This document shows positions 1 to 7,295 of a stretch of 11,730 bases of DNA, piece after piece. The DNA lies in assembly GCA_021827285.1 (NCBI GenBank), contig JAKAWM010000036.1:1-11730 (forward strand). Direction: 5' to 3'. Source of the DNA: Actinomycetes bacterium (GTDB taxonomy: Bacteria; Actinomycetota; Acidimicrobiia; Acidimicrobiales; Palsa-688). The position numbers were made by a program, and so were the translations under genes. The notes beneath the pieces were generated by a model. That model saw only the letters and a list, made by a program, of their open reading frames with translations. It was not told the origin of the DNA and searched no databases. Within the stretch, counting starts at the first letter, position 1. Each line of letters begins with the position of its first letter.

Positions 1-1102
1 CGCTTATGCCTTCGACGCCCGAGCAAAGGGCGCGGATGACGTGCATCTGGCCCATGGGGCCGCCGGCCCCGATGACCAGGGCCCGGTCATGGGGCCTTAG
101 CTCACCTGACGCCGGGACGGCCGCGTAGGAACTGGCTGCCGAGACCCCGGGCGTGCCCACCCAGCGCGTCGACCCGTAGTGGGCCCGCCCCACCCCGATC
201 GAGACGGGACGGCCGATGCTCTTGCCACCGAGCACGAGATTGACCACCCCGCCGTTGGCCAGCTTGTCGTTTAGGACTTCGATGGTGCTCTTGTCGGCGC
301 CGAAGTACACGATGTCGTCAAAGCCCTGATCGGGCAAGGCGGTCAGGTCCTCGACCGAGGCGACAGCCAAGCCCATGGCCTCGAGGGCGGCTGTCTGGGC
401 CGCCTCCGCAGTGACCGTCACGACTGAGCCGGGAGGGCCCTCGGGACTGAAAGACCCGGCCAGGCCGAGCACCTGGTGCCCCCTGTCCGCCACGACCAAT
501 AGGCGCCCACCCGCCCGGACCGAGCGCCGGTCAACGCTGGCGTAGGCGTTCTCAACGCATGACCACGGCTCGATCAGGGCAATGGCCGAGGCGCTGAGCG
601 ACTCGGGAGCACCTACCATGTAGCGCTCGCCTGTCCCCGGTTCGAGGGTCACCCGCTCGTCGAGCAGGACGTATTCCTGGAGCCCGCCCTCGAAGTTATA
701 ACCAAAGGCCGCGTTCGAGCCGTTCGTCAGCAGGCTCCGGTAATCGGTCTGCACCAGGAACCGCTCGCCCACTCGGTAATGCCGCACCCCGCTCCCGACG
801 GCCACGACCCGGCAGGCCACCTCGTGGCCGGGCACGCCGGGCTGGTCCCCTGGCACATAGCTGCGACAGCTGACGAGCACGTCCCTAGCGATACCCGACA
901 GGACCTCACCTTTCCTCGGGTGAGCCGAGAACTGCTTGGCCAGCTTGACATCCGAATAGCACAGCCCGACCGCCTCGACCCTCACGAGGACCTCCTGTGG
1001 CCCAGGCTCAGGGACCCGCTTGTGCTGGTTGAGGACCAAGCGGCCGGGGCCGACCAGTTGCACGGCCCATTGAGTATTGGGCAGCCCCTCGGAAAAGTCC
1101 AT
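1..1102 (-). CDS. Zinc-type alcohol dehydrogenase (MDR family), partial, sorbose-phosphate-reductase-like
   Basis: Open reading frame running off the left edge (C-terminus missing), translated leftward as the last visible gene of the 5951-to-1 set. The N-terminal GroES-like half carries the catalytic zinc pattern: Cys48 in GLCYSD, and His93-Glu94 in PGHEV. The four-cysteine structural zinc lobe is not seen. A first Rossmann-like segment (about residues 195-300) has no clear glycine motif; a canonical GAGGPMG motif appears only at residues 345-351, so the protein would be longer than a usual 340-410-residue MDR enzyme. The GPMG motif and neighbouring residues recall L-sorbose-1-phosphate reductase (SorE), from memory of that family. 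It probably oxidises or reduces a polyol or ketose (phosphate) with NAD(P). Start: ATG 1102 has GGAGG 11 bases upstream; ATG 1120, one base after the preceding stop, has no ribosome site but could be coupled. Substrate unknown. Confidence 0.85.
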   Translation of the reverse strand, partial: MDFSEGLPNTQWAVQLVGPGRLVLNQHKRVPEPGPQEVLVRVEAVGLCYSDVKLAKQFSAHPRKGEVLSGIARDVLVSCRSYVPGDQPGVPGHEVACRVVAVGSGVRHYRVGERFLVQTDYRSLLTNGSNAAFGYNFEGGLQEYVLLDERVTLEPGTGERYMVGAPESLSASAIALIEPWSCVENAYASVDRRSVRAGGRLLVVADRGHQVLGLAGSFSPEGPPGSVVTVTAEAAQTAALEAMGLAVASVEDLTALPDQGFDDIVYFGADKSTIEVLNDKLANGGVVNLVLGGKSIGRPVSIGVGRAHYGSTRWVGTPGVSAASSYAAVPASGELRPHDRALVIGAGGPMGQMHVIRALCSGVEGIS

Positions 1103-1121
1103 TCGCTCTTCGTCCTCCATT

Positions 1122-3143
1122 TCAGTGCAGCATCACTTGGCCGCCGGTGACCGGCAGCGCTTGGCCGGTCTCGTACTGCTGGTCCATCAGGTAGTAGATC
1201 GCCTTCATAACGTCCGCCGCCGTACACCCGCGCCCCATGGGGACCTTCGCCTCGTAAAAACGCCTGACGTCGGCCGCCGTCTTGGCCCCGGGCACCTTCC
1301 CGGTCCGCAGGTATTGGACGAACAGCCCTGTATCGGGGTCAGACCACAAGGGCCCATCGAAAAAGTTGCCCGGGCACACGGAGTTCACCTTGACCCCGTC
1401 TTCGATCAGCTCCAGGGCGAACGACTGGGTCAGCCCTATGCCACCAAACTTGCTGCCGGCATAGGCGAAGTTCTTGTTGGAGCCTACCAGCCCGGACTTG
1501 GAGTTGATCTGGACAATATCGCTCCAGTGGTCAGGGCGGACCGCGTGCTGAGTCGCCAGCACGGGCACAACGTACTTCGCACACAAGAAATAGCCCTTGT
1601 AATTGACGGCCGTAGTGAGGTCGAAGTCATCCTCAGGTTGGGCCTTTATGCTGGCCGCCCTCAGGACTCCAGCGTTGACCACGAGCAGGTCGAGCCCCCC
1701 ATAAGCCCGGACCACTTGGTGCACGGCTTCGGCCACCGAACTTGCCGAAGTCACATCCATCGGGATAGCAATGGCTCTTCCCTGCCCGGGCTCCCCCCCT
1801 AGCACCTTGGCCGCGTCATCTACCCCGGCAGCATTGAGGTCCGATAGAGCCACATGCCCACCCTGGGCGATCAAGTCTTCGGCGATCGCCCGCCCAAAGC
1901 CCTGGGCGGCTCCGGTCACTAGGGCCACCTTACCTACAGCCCGCCGTACTTCAACCGGGGCGGTCCCCGGGCCCCGGGCACCGGCTGCCCCCTCTCCCGG
2001 CGGGCCAGCGGCCGAGAGATAATCCCGGAGATAGAGGTGGTCGGGGATATGGTGGACGCCGCCCAGACGGGCAGCACCGGTCAAGATCTGGACGACGTCG
2101 GTGTACACCAGGCGCGCCGACTCCGCCAGAGCCCAGCTCGTTGCGGATGAAAACAGGCCCAAACCCGGGACCAAGACGACCACCGGCGGCCGCTGGTACC
2201 TGCGAGCGTGGTCACCCACCGCCTCGGCCAGCCGTGCCACCAGGGCGTCCGGAGGCTCCTCGGGAGAGGCCTCGAACCACAGGGGAAAACGCCCGCAAGA
2301 TCTCACCTGGTCAAACGTCACTGGCCCACCCATGGCCAGGTCGCGAACCCCCTCTTGGCAAACAAACCGGAGCACCGGGTCAGAGTCGTCAAAGGTAACT
2401 ATCTCGAGCGGCCCGCCGGGTTTGCTCAACAAACCCCGCAGGGCGGGTGCCAGCAAGTTGATCAGCGCACGCGTTCCGGCCGTCCTCGGCCAGGCATCCT
2501 CCCCCCCCGGACCTGCCGGGAGCCGTGACTGGATAGCGGCCAGAGCCTCGAGCAACCGCTCGATGGCGGCTAGGACTTCTTCAGAGGTGGCGCCGCTGAC
2601 GAGCACGCCATGGTTTTGTATGATCACGGCGCGAGGACGATCTGCAGCCGGAGCAGGCCTAGTGCCAGGCGACGCTCCCAGCACCGTTTTGGCCAAGGCC
2701 AAGCCAGGTTCAACCAGGTCTACCCAGGCCACATCCCCTTCAAGCTCGGGCTGCACCAAACTGCGGCCCTTTTGACAACAGCTGAACTGGTTGACCAAGG
2801 CGGGCTGCAGGTGGGCGACGAACTTGCCGGGCATAACATGGTGAAGGAACGCCTCGCTGAGAACCGGCCCCTGGTCCCCAACCGCAGCGGGCTCAGGCAG
2901 CACCAAAGTGTCGCCGTCGAGGGAGGCCTGAAGAAAACGCCGGTCAAAACGTACGAAGTCTGTACCTTGGACGACCGCCAGCCGGCTCCTGATCACCGTC
3001 ACCAGCAAATGATCACCGGACTTGGCGGAAACACTCCCGCCTCCAGCCCCAACGAGCTCGGGATGGTCCTCAAAGGCCCGCGAAATCTCTGCCAGCGCGC
3101 CGACAAGCTCGTGGCCTGAGCTGGACGGCACAACCTCTCCCAT
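1122..3143 (-). CDS. Fused class II aldolase-like / SrlD-like short-chain dehydrogenase
   Basis: A 673-residue fusion with the layout and length of the RhaEW/YuxG bifunctional rhamnulose-1-phosphate aldolase/dehydrogenase family. Residues 1-210 are the class II aldolase domain, 225-375 the linking domain typical of this fusion, and 405-673 a short-chain dehydrogenase. The dehydrogenase is complete: TGAAQGFG at 410-417, Asp435 (favouring NAD), NAG at 490-492, Ser550 region, Tyr561 and Lys565. Its INSKSG, KFGG.GLTQS and TGGQVM segments match sorbitol-6-phosphate dehydrogenase (SrlD) more closely than RhaW. The aldolase domain is odd: Glu97, His111 and His178 are present, but the second His of the usual HxHP zinc motif is Gln113, and the phosphate-site Asn of GGGN is Ser37. 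Aldolase activity is therefore doubtful. ATG 3143 follows AGGAG by 7 bases, and that site overlaps the stop of the preceding gene; the gap between them is 9 bases. Confidence 0.88.
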   Translation of the reverse strand: MGEVVPSSSGHELVGALAEISRAFEDHPELVGAGGGSVSAKSGDHLLVTVIRSRLAVVQGTDFVRFDRRFLQASLDGDTLVLPEPAAVGDQGPVLSEAFLHHVMPGKFVAHLQPALVNQFSCCQKGRSLVQPELEGDVAWVDLVEPGLALAKTVLGASPGTRPAPAADRPRAVIIQNHGVLVSGATSEEVLAAIERLLEALAAIQSRLPAGPGGEDAWPRTAGTRALINLLAPALRGLLSKPGGPLEIVTFDDSDPVLRFVCQEGVRDLAMGGPVTFDQVRSCGRFPLWFEASPEEPPDALVARLAEAVGDHARRYQRPPVVVLVPGLGLFSSATSWALAESARLVYTDVVQILTGAARLGGVHHIPDHLYLRDYLSAAGPPGEGAAGARGPGTAPVEVRRAVGKVALVTGAAQGFGRAIAEDLIAQGGHVALSDLNAAGVDDAAKVLGGEPGQGRAIAIPMDVTSASSVAEAVHQVVRAYGGLDLLVVNAGVLRAASIKAQPEDDFDLTTAVNYKGYFLCAKYVVPVLATQHAVRPDHWSDIVQINSKSGLVGSNKNFAYAGSKFGGIGLTQSFALELIEDGVKVNSVCPGNFFDGPLWSDPDTGLFVQYLRTGKVPGAKTAADVRRFYEAKVPMGRGCTAADVMKAIYYLMDQQYETGQALPVTGGQVMLH

Positions 3144-3152
3144 GCCGGTCTC

Positions 3153-4439
3153 CTAGCCGGCGCCCAGGGTAGTGGGAGTGGTTAGTTTGAAGTACTGCTC
3201 GATCACCGCCGCGCCGAGCCGACCGAGTGCCTTGAGCCGAGCCTCGCCGTCCTGGTAGTGGCCGCTCAGGTTGCCCTCGCTGTCTACGTAACCCTCCTGG
3301 CCGTTGGCCACCAGGTACTGGTGGGCGGCCACGATGCAGGCCCCCTCCCAGAAGACATCCCCAACCTCCACCGGCACGGGTGCGTCCCGGGCGCAATTAG
3401 GCTCCAGCGGGACCATTTCCAAGGTGTTGTGCTCGGTACCGGCCAACACGGCGATACCAGCGGCTCTCAGGCCCACCACGTAGTCTCGGAGGACTTCAAG
3501 GGTGTTGCGGTTGGGGATGAGCTCAGCGGCATAGATCCTGCGGTCCCTCAGCGCCTTGGCCAGCGCGCCAGCATCACTTTCGAACTCGGCAACAGGGCTT
3601 GCCCCATCGGCCAGCACCGGGTAGCAGGGCACTCCGCCGAGAGCGAGCACCAGCTGGTAAGCACGGTCGAAGTCTATAAAAGTCTCCTCGACATAACCGG
3701 GTTTGCCCTTCTTCATGAGGAGGGTACGGATGGCATCTTGAGCCTCGATGGACGAGACGGGCGAGCCGACCTCTGCTTGGAGGACCGAACTGAGGGCACG
3801 AGCACGCTCAGCACTTGGCACGGTGGCAAAAAGGGCCTCCTGAAAGGCAAGCGCCACATGGCGCTCTTGCAGGTAGACCAGATCGCTGGGCACGCCGTAG
3901 CGCTCAGCCACCAAGGCCTTCACGGCCCGCTCGTCCAGGCAGATCTGGACGCCACGCTCCGAGAACACCTGGCTGAGCCGGCTGACCATTGTCGCCGTGC
4001 GCGCTGAGTCCGATCGCCTGACGGCAGCCATCAACCGCTCCGCGGCCGGAGCCATGGGGGCGAAGTGGGTGATACCCTTGCCGCACACGTACATCTTGCC
4101 CGGGTTGACGGGGTCGTTGACCCGCCGCTGTGCCTGCAGGAGCCCCGCATCGAGGCACAGTACCTCCGTCCCGAAAAGGGGGAAAATGCCCCGATCTCGG
4201 CAGAGCTCGGCGAAGTGGTCGTAGACCGCATAGTCGTAGTAGTTGCTGGCGCCCAGCACGCGAACACCCTCTGCGGCCGCCCGGTCAACCGCTTCGGCGA
4301 CGCTGTGGAAGGCCGAGAAGTTGGGAGGAAGGTGCACATGCGAATTGACCTTGACCGGCGCGGGCTCGGCATCAGAAACTTCATCAGGTAGGACGGGGCT
4401 TAGTGCCCTCAACATAGCCAACGGGCGTTCAGGGCTCAC
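3153..4439 (-). CDS. PHP-like domain protein of unknown function
   Basis: A 428-residue protein with no recognised specific function. An HxH pair (His34, His36, in NSHVHLPP), a Glu in GTEV (Glu92) and a late GTEHNT (Glu336-His337) suggest the PHP metal-dependent phosphoesterase fold. The usual TDH motif after strand 2 is replaced by an SNYYDY segment (65-70), so the metal site is non-standard. No signal peptide or membrane segment is seen. It lies between the isomerase and the aldolase/dehydrogenase fusion in one leftward set, so a role on a sugar phosphate of the same pathway is a fair inference, but no reaction can be named. The start is GTG 4439, without a clear ribosome site. ATG 4415 (residue 9) is an alternative, also without one. 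The reading frame is open upstream to the isomerase stop but contains no ATG there. Confidence 0.75.
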   Translation of the reverse strand: MSPERPLAMLRALSPVLPDEVSDAEPAPVKVNSHVHLPPNFSAFHSVAEAVDRAAAEGVRVLGASNYYDYAVYDHFAELCRDRGIFPLFGTEVLCLDAGLLQAQRRVNDPVNPGKMYVCGKGITHFAPMAPAAERLMAAVRRSDSARTATMVSRLSQVFSERGVQICLDERAVKALVAERYGVPSDLVYLQERHVALAFQEALFATVPSAERARALSSVLQAEVGSPVSSIEAQDAIRTLLMKKGKPGYVEETFIDFDRAYQLVLALGGVPCYPVLADGASPVAEFESDAGALAKALRDRRIYAAELIPNRNTLEVLRDYVVGLRAAGIAVLAGTEHNTLEMVPLEPNCARDAPVPVEVGDVFWEGACIVAAHQYLVANGQEGYVDSEGNLSGHYQDGEARLKALGRLGAAVIEQYFKLTTPTTLGAG

Positions 4440-4538
4440 TGAAGGTCGGCCGCAGTCATGAGCTTGGCCCTTCTTTGACCGCAGCCTTCTCGATGCCCTC
4501 GAAGGTTCACCTCCATCGTCAGGGTCTTGCCCGCCGGC
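4440..4538 (-). other. Short gap between isomerase and PHP-like genes with a possible leader peptide
   Basis: This 99-base gap sits inside an otherwise tightly packed leftward gene set. It contains a short frame from ATG 4516 to a TGA at 4436-4438, about 26 codons, whose stop overlaps the GTG start of the PHP-like gene as GTGA. This could couple translation, since that GTG lacks its own ribosome site. An internal ATG at 4459 in the same frame has a purine-rich AGAAGGG upstream. Nothing shows that the peptide itself is functional, and no terminator hairpin was found. Confidence 0.3.
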
Positions 4539-5951
4539 TCAGGCGTCCAGCCTCTCCAGGTCGATGTCCAGGAAACGGCAGACCGCGGCCAGCTCAGCTG
4601 TGACGTCGCCGGGCACGGCGTGGATGTGGTTGGCCCCGAACCGGGACAGGAAAACGTCGGCAGGTGCGTCCATACGGGTAAAAGCGTGGGGCCAGACATA
4701 ATTGCTCTGTCTCATCAGCGCTTCGTTCTTATCGTCGTCGTAAGTCTCGAAGCGTCCCTTGGTGACCTGCAGGCGGTAACGGGCGTCCAGCCGGGACAAG
4801 CGACCAAGGGTGATATCCCCCGCAGCAGCCAAGTGGTGCACAGCGGCCCCGCCCGCGGGGAAGTACCACTCCTCGGGGTACAGGTGGACTCTCGCCATGT
4901 TCTCGGCAGGGTCGTCCGAGCGGGCAGCAAACCAAGTAGCGTGCTGGCCCGAGTTCTCCAGGTCCCAAATGCCCTCTTTGGCGAAGTAGTGACGCACGTC
5001 CGCAAAGAGCACCGGGGTCCCGGTGATCTTGTGCATGATCTGCATGGTGAGGGCTCCGTCCATGTCGTCCTCGGTGGCGCAGATGACGGGGGCTTTCGGC
5101 CCGTCGAAGTCGTAGGGGTCGTTCAGGAACGCTTCCGCGATGTCTGCGGTGGCGAAGTGGCCGGTCAGCTCGGGCTGGCCCTTGATCCCGCAGAAGTCGA
5201 TGTGGCCTTCCTCGATGATCTCTTTGACCGCGTAATAAGAGCGGACCTGGCGCTCCAGGATCTCAGGGGTGAGCTTCTTGCCGTCGTAGTGGACACCGGC
5301 GGCGTACTTCTCAAGCCACTGGCGGCCAGCTGAAGCCTGGGCGGCCGGCACCAGCTCTGAACGGCGCACGATCTCCCATTGGTCGACTTCCTCGACGTCT
5401 ATGCCGAAGCGGGACATCCACTCGTCGGTACGGCCGACCGCGGTGTACATGCCCATGGAACGGCCGCCAAAACGGGCAAATGTGCAGCCCTCCAATGAGC
5501 GGGTCGCGTGCGCAGCCGCTACGACCTGGCGCAGGCGGCTCTTCACCAAGTCCTCCTCCACCTCGCCCCACAGCCGTTCATGGAGGCGTCCGATCTGGTC
5601 CAGGCTCCCGCCGGCGGCCAGCAGGCTGACCATGCCCGGGTAGGTCGGGTCAATGTTCGAAAATAGAAGGAGCGGCCCAGCCGTGGCCCGAGCGGCATGG
5701 ACAGAAAAGTGCGGGAAGGCCCACACCGGGTAGTTGAAAATGGTGAGATCGGGTCGCTGGGCGGCCAGACGGCGAGCTTCCCTGACCGCGACCTCGTTAG
5801 AGGTGACGGGTTCGGCCCCTCGCACAACCTCGGCGCCGAACCCTTGGCAGGCGGCAGCGATCCGCTCTTCGACCTGGGCTATGAACGAGACAAGTCCCTG
5901 GTGGACGAAATCGCGGCCATCGCTAAAGCTGAGTATCCCGACGCGAGTCAT
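4539..5951 (-). CDS. L-fucose/D-arabinose-type isomerase
   Basis: A 470-residue cytosolic metal-dependent isomerase of the FucI/AraA-like family, expected to convert an aldose such as L-fucose or D-arabinose to the 2-ketose. The C-terminal half has the family's metal-site pattern: Glu294 in ATEDDMDGALTM, Asp318 in LFADVRHY, and His442/His444 in NHIHAVPGD. It is shorter than E. coli FucI (591 residues) and matches the compact subgroup often labelled fucose isomerase, whose true substrates vary. It is the first gene of the leftward set. ATG 5951 is preceded by GGAGG four bases upstream. A candidate operator lies at 5964-5976 and a possible -10 (TATAAA on the minus strand) at 5972-5977, so repression by the divergently encoded LacI regulator is likely. 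The neighbouring FucU-type mutarotase supports a fucose-like sugar, but the specificity is inferred. Confidence 0.85.
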   Translation of the reverse strand: MTRVGILSFSDGRDFVHQGLVSFIAQVEERIAAACQGFGAEVVRGAEPVTSNEVAVREARRLAAQRPDLTIFNYPVWAFPHFSVHAARATAGPLLLFSNIDPTYPGMVSLLAAGGSLDQIGRLHERLWGEVEEDLVKSRLRQVVAAAHATRSLEGCTFARFGGRSMGMYTAVGRTDEWMSRFGIDVEEVDQWEIVRRSELVPAAQASAGRQWLEKYAAGVHYDGKKLTPEILERQVRSYYAVKEIIEEGHIDFCGIKGQPELTGHFATADIAEAFLNDPYDFDGPKAPVICATEDDMDGALTMQIMHKITGTPVLFADVRHYFAKEGIWDLENSGQHATWFAARSDDPAENMARVHLYPEEWYFPAGGAAVHHLAAAGDITLGRLSRLDARYRLQVTKGRFETYDDDKNEALMRQSNYVWPHAFTRMDAPADVFLSRFGANHIHAVPGDVTAELAAVCRFLDIDLERLDA

Positions 5952-5963
5952 GTGCCCTCCGAA

Positions 5964-5976
5964 GAAAACGATTTAT
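5964..5976. promoter_or_regulatory. Candidate LacI-family operator before the isomerase operon
   Basis: The 13-mer GAAAACGATTTAT lies 12 bases upstream of the isomerase start and overlaps a possible -10 element. It agrees at 11 of 13 positions with the site before the kinase gene (9263-9275) and has the central CG and A/T flanks typical of LacI/CcpA-type operators. Binding here would block transcription of the leftward gene set. The assignment rests on similarity between the sites, not on binding data. Confidence 0.5.
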
Positions 5977-6017
5977 AGAACTTCCAAAAGAAACTACCTT
6001 AGGTGCAGCTCTTGCTA

Positions 6018-6065
6018 ACATGAACATGTGGCTGGTTGCGGACCATAGGCCACGACCTGAACATG
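6018..6065. repeat. Small inverted and direct repeats in the divergent promoter region
   Basis: The perfect inverted repeat ACATG-AA-CATGT (6018-6029) is followed by a second copy of the direct-repeat unit TGAACATG (first 6021-6028, second 6058-6065; starts 37 bases apart). They lie midway in the 195-base region between the isomerase and the LacI regulator and match none of the candidate LacI operators. They could bind a second regulator, but short repeats like these can also occur by chance. Confidence 0.25.
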
Positions 6066-6117
6066 AAACCCCTCCATAGAATCCCCTCCGCCACAACGGG
6101 ACAGTCCGGCTCGTGGC

Positions 6118-6131
6118 AGTAAACCTTTACT
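6118..6131. promoter_or_regulatory. Perfect palindromic operator candidate before the LacI-family gene
   Basis: AGTAAA-CC-TTTACT is a perfect 6-base inverted repeat with a two-base centre, as expected for a LacI-family dimer. Its last base overlaps a TAGGAT -10-like element at 6131-6136, and the ATG of the regulator follows at 6147. The GTAAAC half matches the kinase-gene site. This suggests autorepression and possibly joint control with the site at 5964-5976, about 154 bases away. Confidence 0.5.
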
Positions 6132-6136
6132 AGGAT
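6131..6136 (+). promoter_or_regulatory. Probable -10 element of the LacI-family gene
   Basis: TAGGAT fits the actinobacterial -10 consensus (TANNNT). Transcription would start around 6143-6147, giving a leaderless or nearly leaderless message; no clear ribosome site precedes ATG 6147. No convincing -35 hexamer is visible at the usual spacing. Confidence 0.4.
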
Positions 6137-6146
6137 ATCAGGCGAG

Positions 6147-7250
6147 ATGCAGGTCCATCAAGTCAGCGGTACCGCTCACAGGCCTGGGACGACCCCCAGG
6201 ACAGCTCGTGAGGGCAGCGACCCGAGCAAGGCAACGATCGTGGACGTCGCCCGAGCGGCCGGCGTCTCAACGGCAACGGTGTCTCGGGTCCTCAACGACC
6301 ATCCCAAGGTCGGTTCGCAGCTGAAGGCACGGGTCCTGCAGGCCATCAAGGAGCTCGGTTACCGCCCGAGCAGGGTGGCCCGCAGCCTGCGCACGCGCCG
6401 CAACCGCGTCTGGGCACTGATCATCTCCGACATCCGCACTGGCCCCTTTTTCGCTGACCTGGTGCGCGGAGTGGAGGACGTCGCTCACGGTGCTGGCTAC
6501 TCGCTCTTTCTTTGCAACACCGACGAGGACCCCGCCAAGGAGAGGGCCTACATGGAGTTGGCGCTGGCAGAGAACGTGGGAGGGCTTGTCCTCACGCCGT
6601 CGAGCGAGCGGACCGACCTGAGCCCCCTGATCAACGCGCGGACCCCTTTCGTGCTGGCCGACCGGTCCCTGCCCACAGCGCACGCGGACACCGTGATCGT
6701 GGACAACGTGGCCGGCGCCTACCAGGCGGTCAGCCACCTGCTGGCTGGCGGTTTCCAGCGCATTGCTTGTATCACCGGTCCCCTGCAGACTACGACGGGG
6801 GAACGGCGCTACGCCGGCTATGGCAAGGCCCTGGTGGAGGCGGGCCACGAGGTAGACGAGTCGCTGGTACGAGTGGCCGACTTCCGGGAGGCGGGCGGGC
6901 TCCAGGCGATGCGGCAACTTCTCAGTGGCAGCGACCCGCCTGACGCGCTGTTTGTGACCAATCACCTGATGGCCATCGGGGCGCTGCAGGCCATCGATGA
7001 GGCTGGCCTGGCCATCCCCAGCGACATCGCTGTCGTCAGCTTCGATGACCCACCGTGGTCAACTCTCCTACGGCCCCCACTGAGCGCGGTGGCACAGCCC
7101 GCCTACGACGTCGGCGTGGAGAGCGCCCGGCTGCTGCTAAGCCGGCTGGAAGGTTACTCGGGGGTGGCCCGGACGGTAACGTTGTCGCCCACTTTGGTTG
7201 TAAGGGGCAGTTCCGTGCCGGTCCCCAGAGCCACCCTCGGGCGCCGGTAG
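6147..7250 (+). CDS. LacI-family transcriptional regulator of the sugar locus
   Basis: A 367-residue DNA-binding repressor. The helix-turn-helix spans residues 30-50 (TIVDVARAAGVS then TATVSRVLN), the hinge is around 73-84 (RPSRVARSL), and a periplasmic-binding-type effector domain fills the rest, with typical segments such as TTTGERRYAGY and a late VVSFDDPPWS. The STATVSRVLN recognition helix resembles those of CcpA and PurR, which bind CG-centred AAACG-type sites like those found at 5964, 6118 and 9263. A 28-residue N-terminal extension precedes the HTH; no other in-frame start fits better. The gene is divergent from the isomerase operon and followed 45 bases later by the FucU-type mutarotase gene, so the inducer is probably the pathway sugar or one of its phosphates. 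Confidence 0.92.
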   Translation: MQVHQVSGTAHRPGTTPRTAREGSDPSKATIVDVARAAGVSTATVSRVLNDHPKVGSQLKARVLQAIKELGYRPSRVARSLRTRRNRVWALIISDIRTGPFFADLVRGVEDVAHGAGYSLFLCNTDEDPAKERAYMELALAENVGGLVLTPSSERTDLSPLINARTPFVLADRSLPTAHADTVIVDNVAGAYQAVSHLLAGGFQRIACITGPLQTTTGERRYAGYGKALVEAGHEVDESLVRVADFREAGGLQAMRQLLSGSDPPDALFVTNHLMAIGALQAIDEAGLAIPSDIAVVSFDDPPWSTLLRPPLSAVAQPAYDVGVESARLLLSRLEGYSGVARTVTLSPTLVVRGSSVPVPRATLGRR

Positions 7251-7285
7251 GTGCCGCCAAGCAAGGCCCTAATGACCCTCACGAC

Positions 7286-7290
7286 AGGAG
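7286..7290 (+). promoter_or_regulatory. Ribosome binding site fixing the fucU start
   Basis: AGGAG with a five-base spacer before GTG 7296. It decides for the internal GTG rather than the upstream ATG at 7251, and also places the N-terminus where FucU proteins begin. Confidence 0.75.
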
Positions 7291-7295
7291 CAACC

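Noticed and set aside
1077..1802. A 241-codon plus-strand frame opposite the dehydrogenase domain
   Set aside because: It is opposite well-conserved SDR motifs and has no recognisable domain, so it is a by-product of codon bias.
2501..2508. Run of eight C in the aldolase/dehydrogenase gene as a possible frameshift or phase-variation site
   Set aside because: The frame is intact through it and continues into conserved motifs on both sides; one run in a high-GC gene is not evidence of variation.
4527..5333. A 268-codon plus-strand frame opposite the isomerase gene
   Set aside because: The isomerase metal-site motifs are on the other strand; the plus-strand product is low-complexity Val/Gly/Asp-rich with no known family.
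6267..6965. A 232-codon minus-strand frame within the LacI gene
   Set aside because: It lies wholly opposite a gene with strong family motifs and shows no protein-family features of its own.
7251..7295. Upstream ATG 7251 as the start of the mutarotase
   Set aside because: It lacks a ribosome site, and the good AGGAG at 7286-7290 points to GTG 7296, where the family's N-terminus begins.
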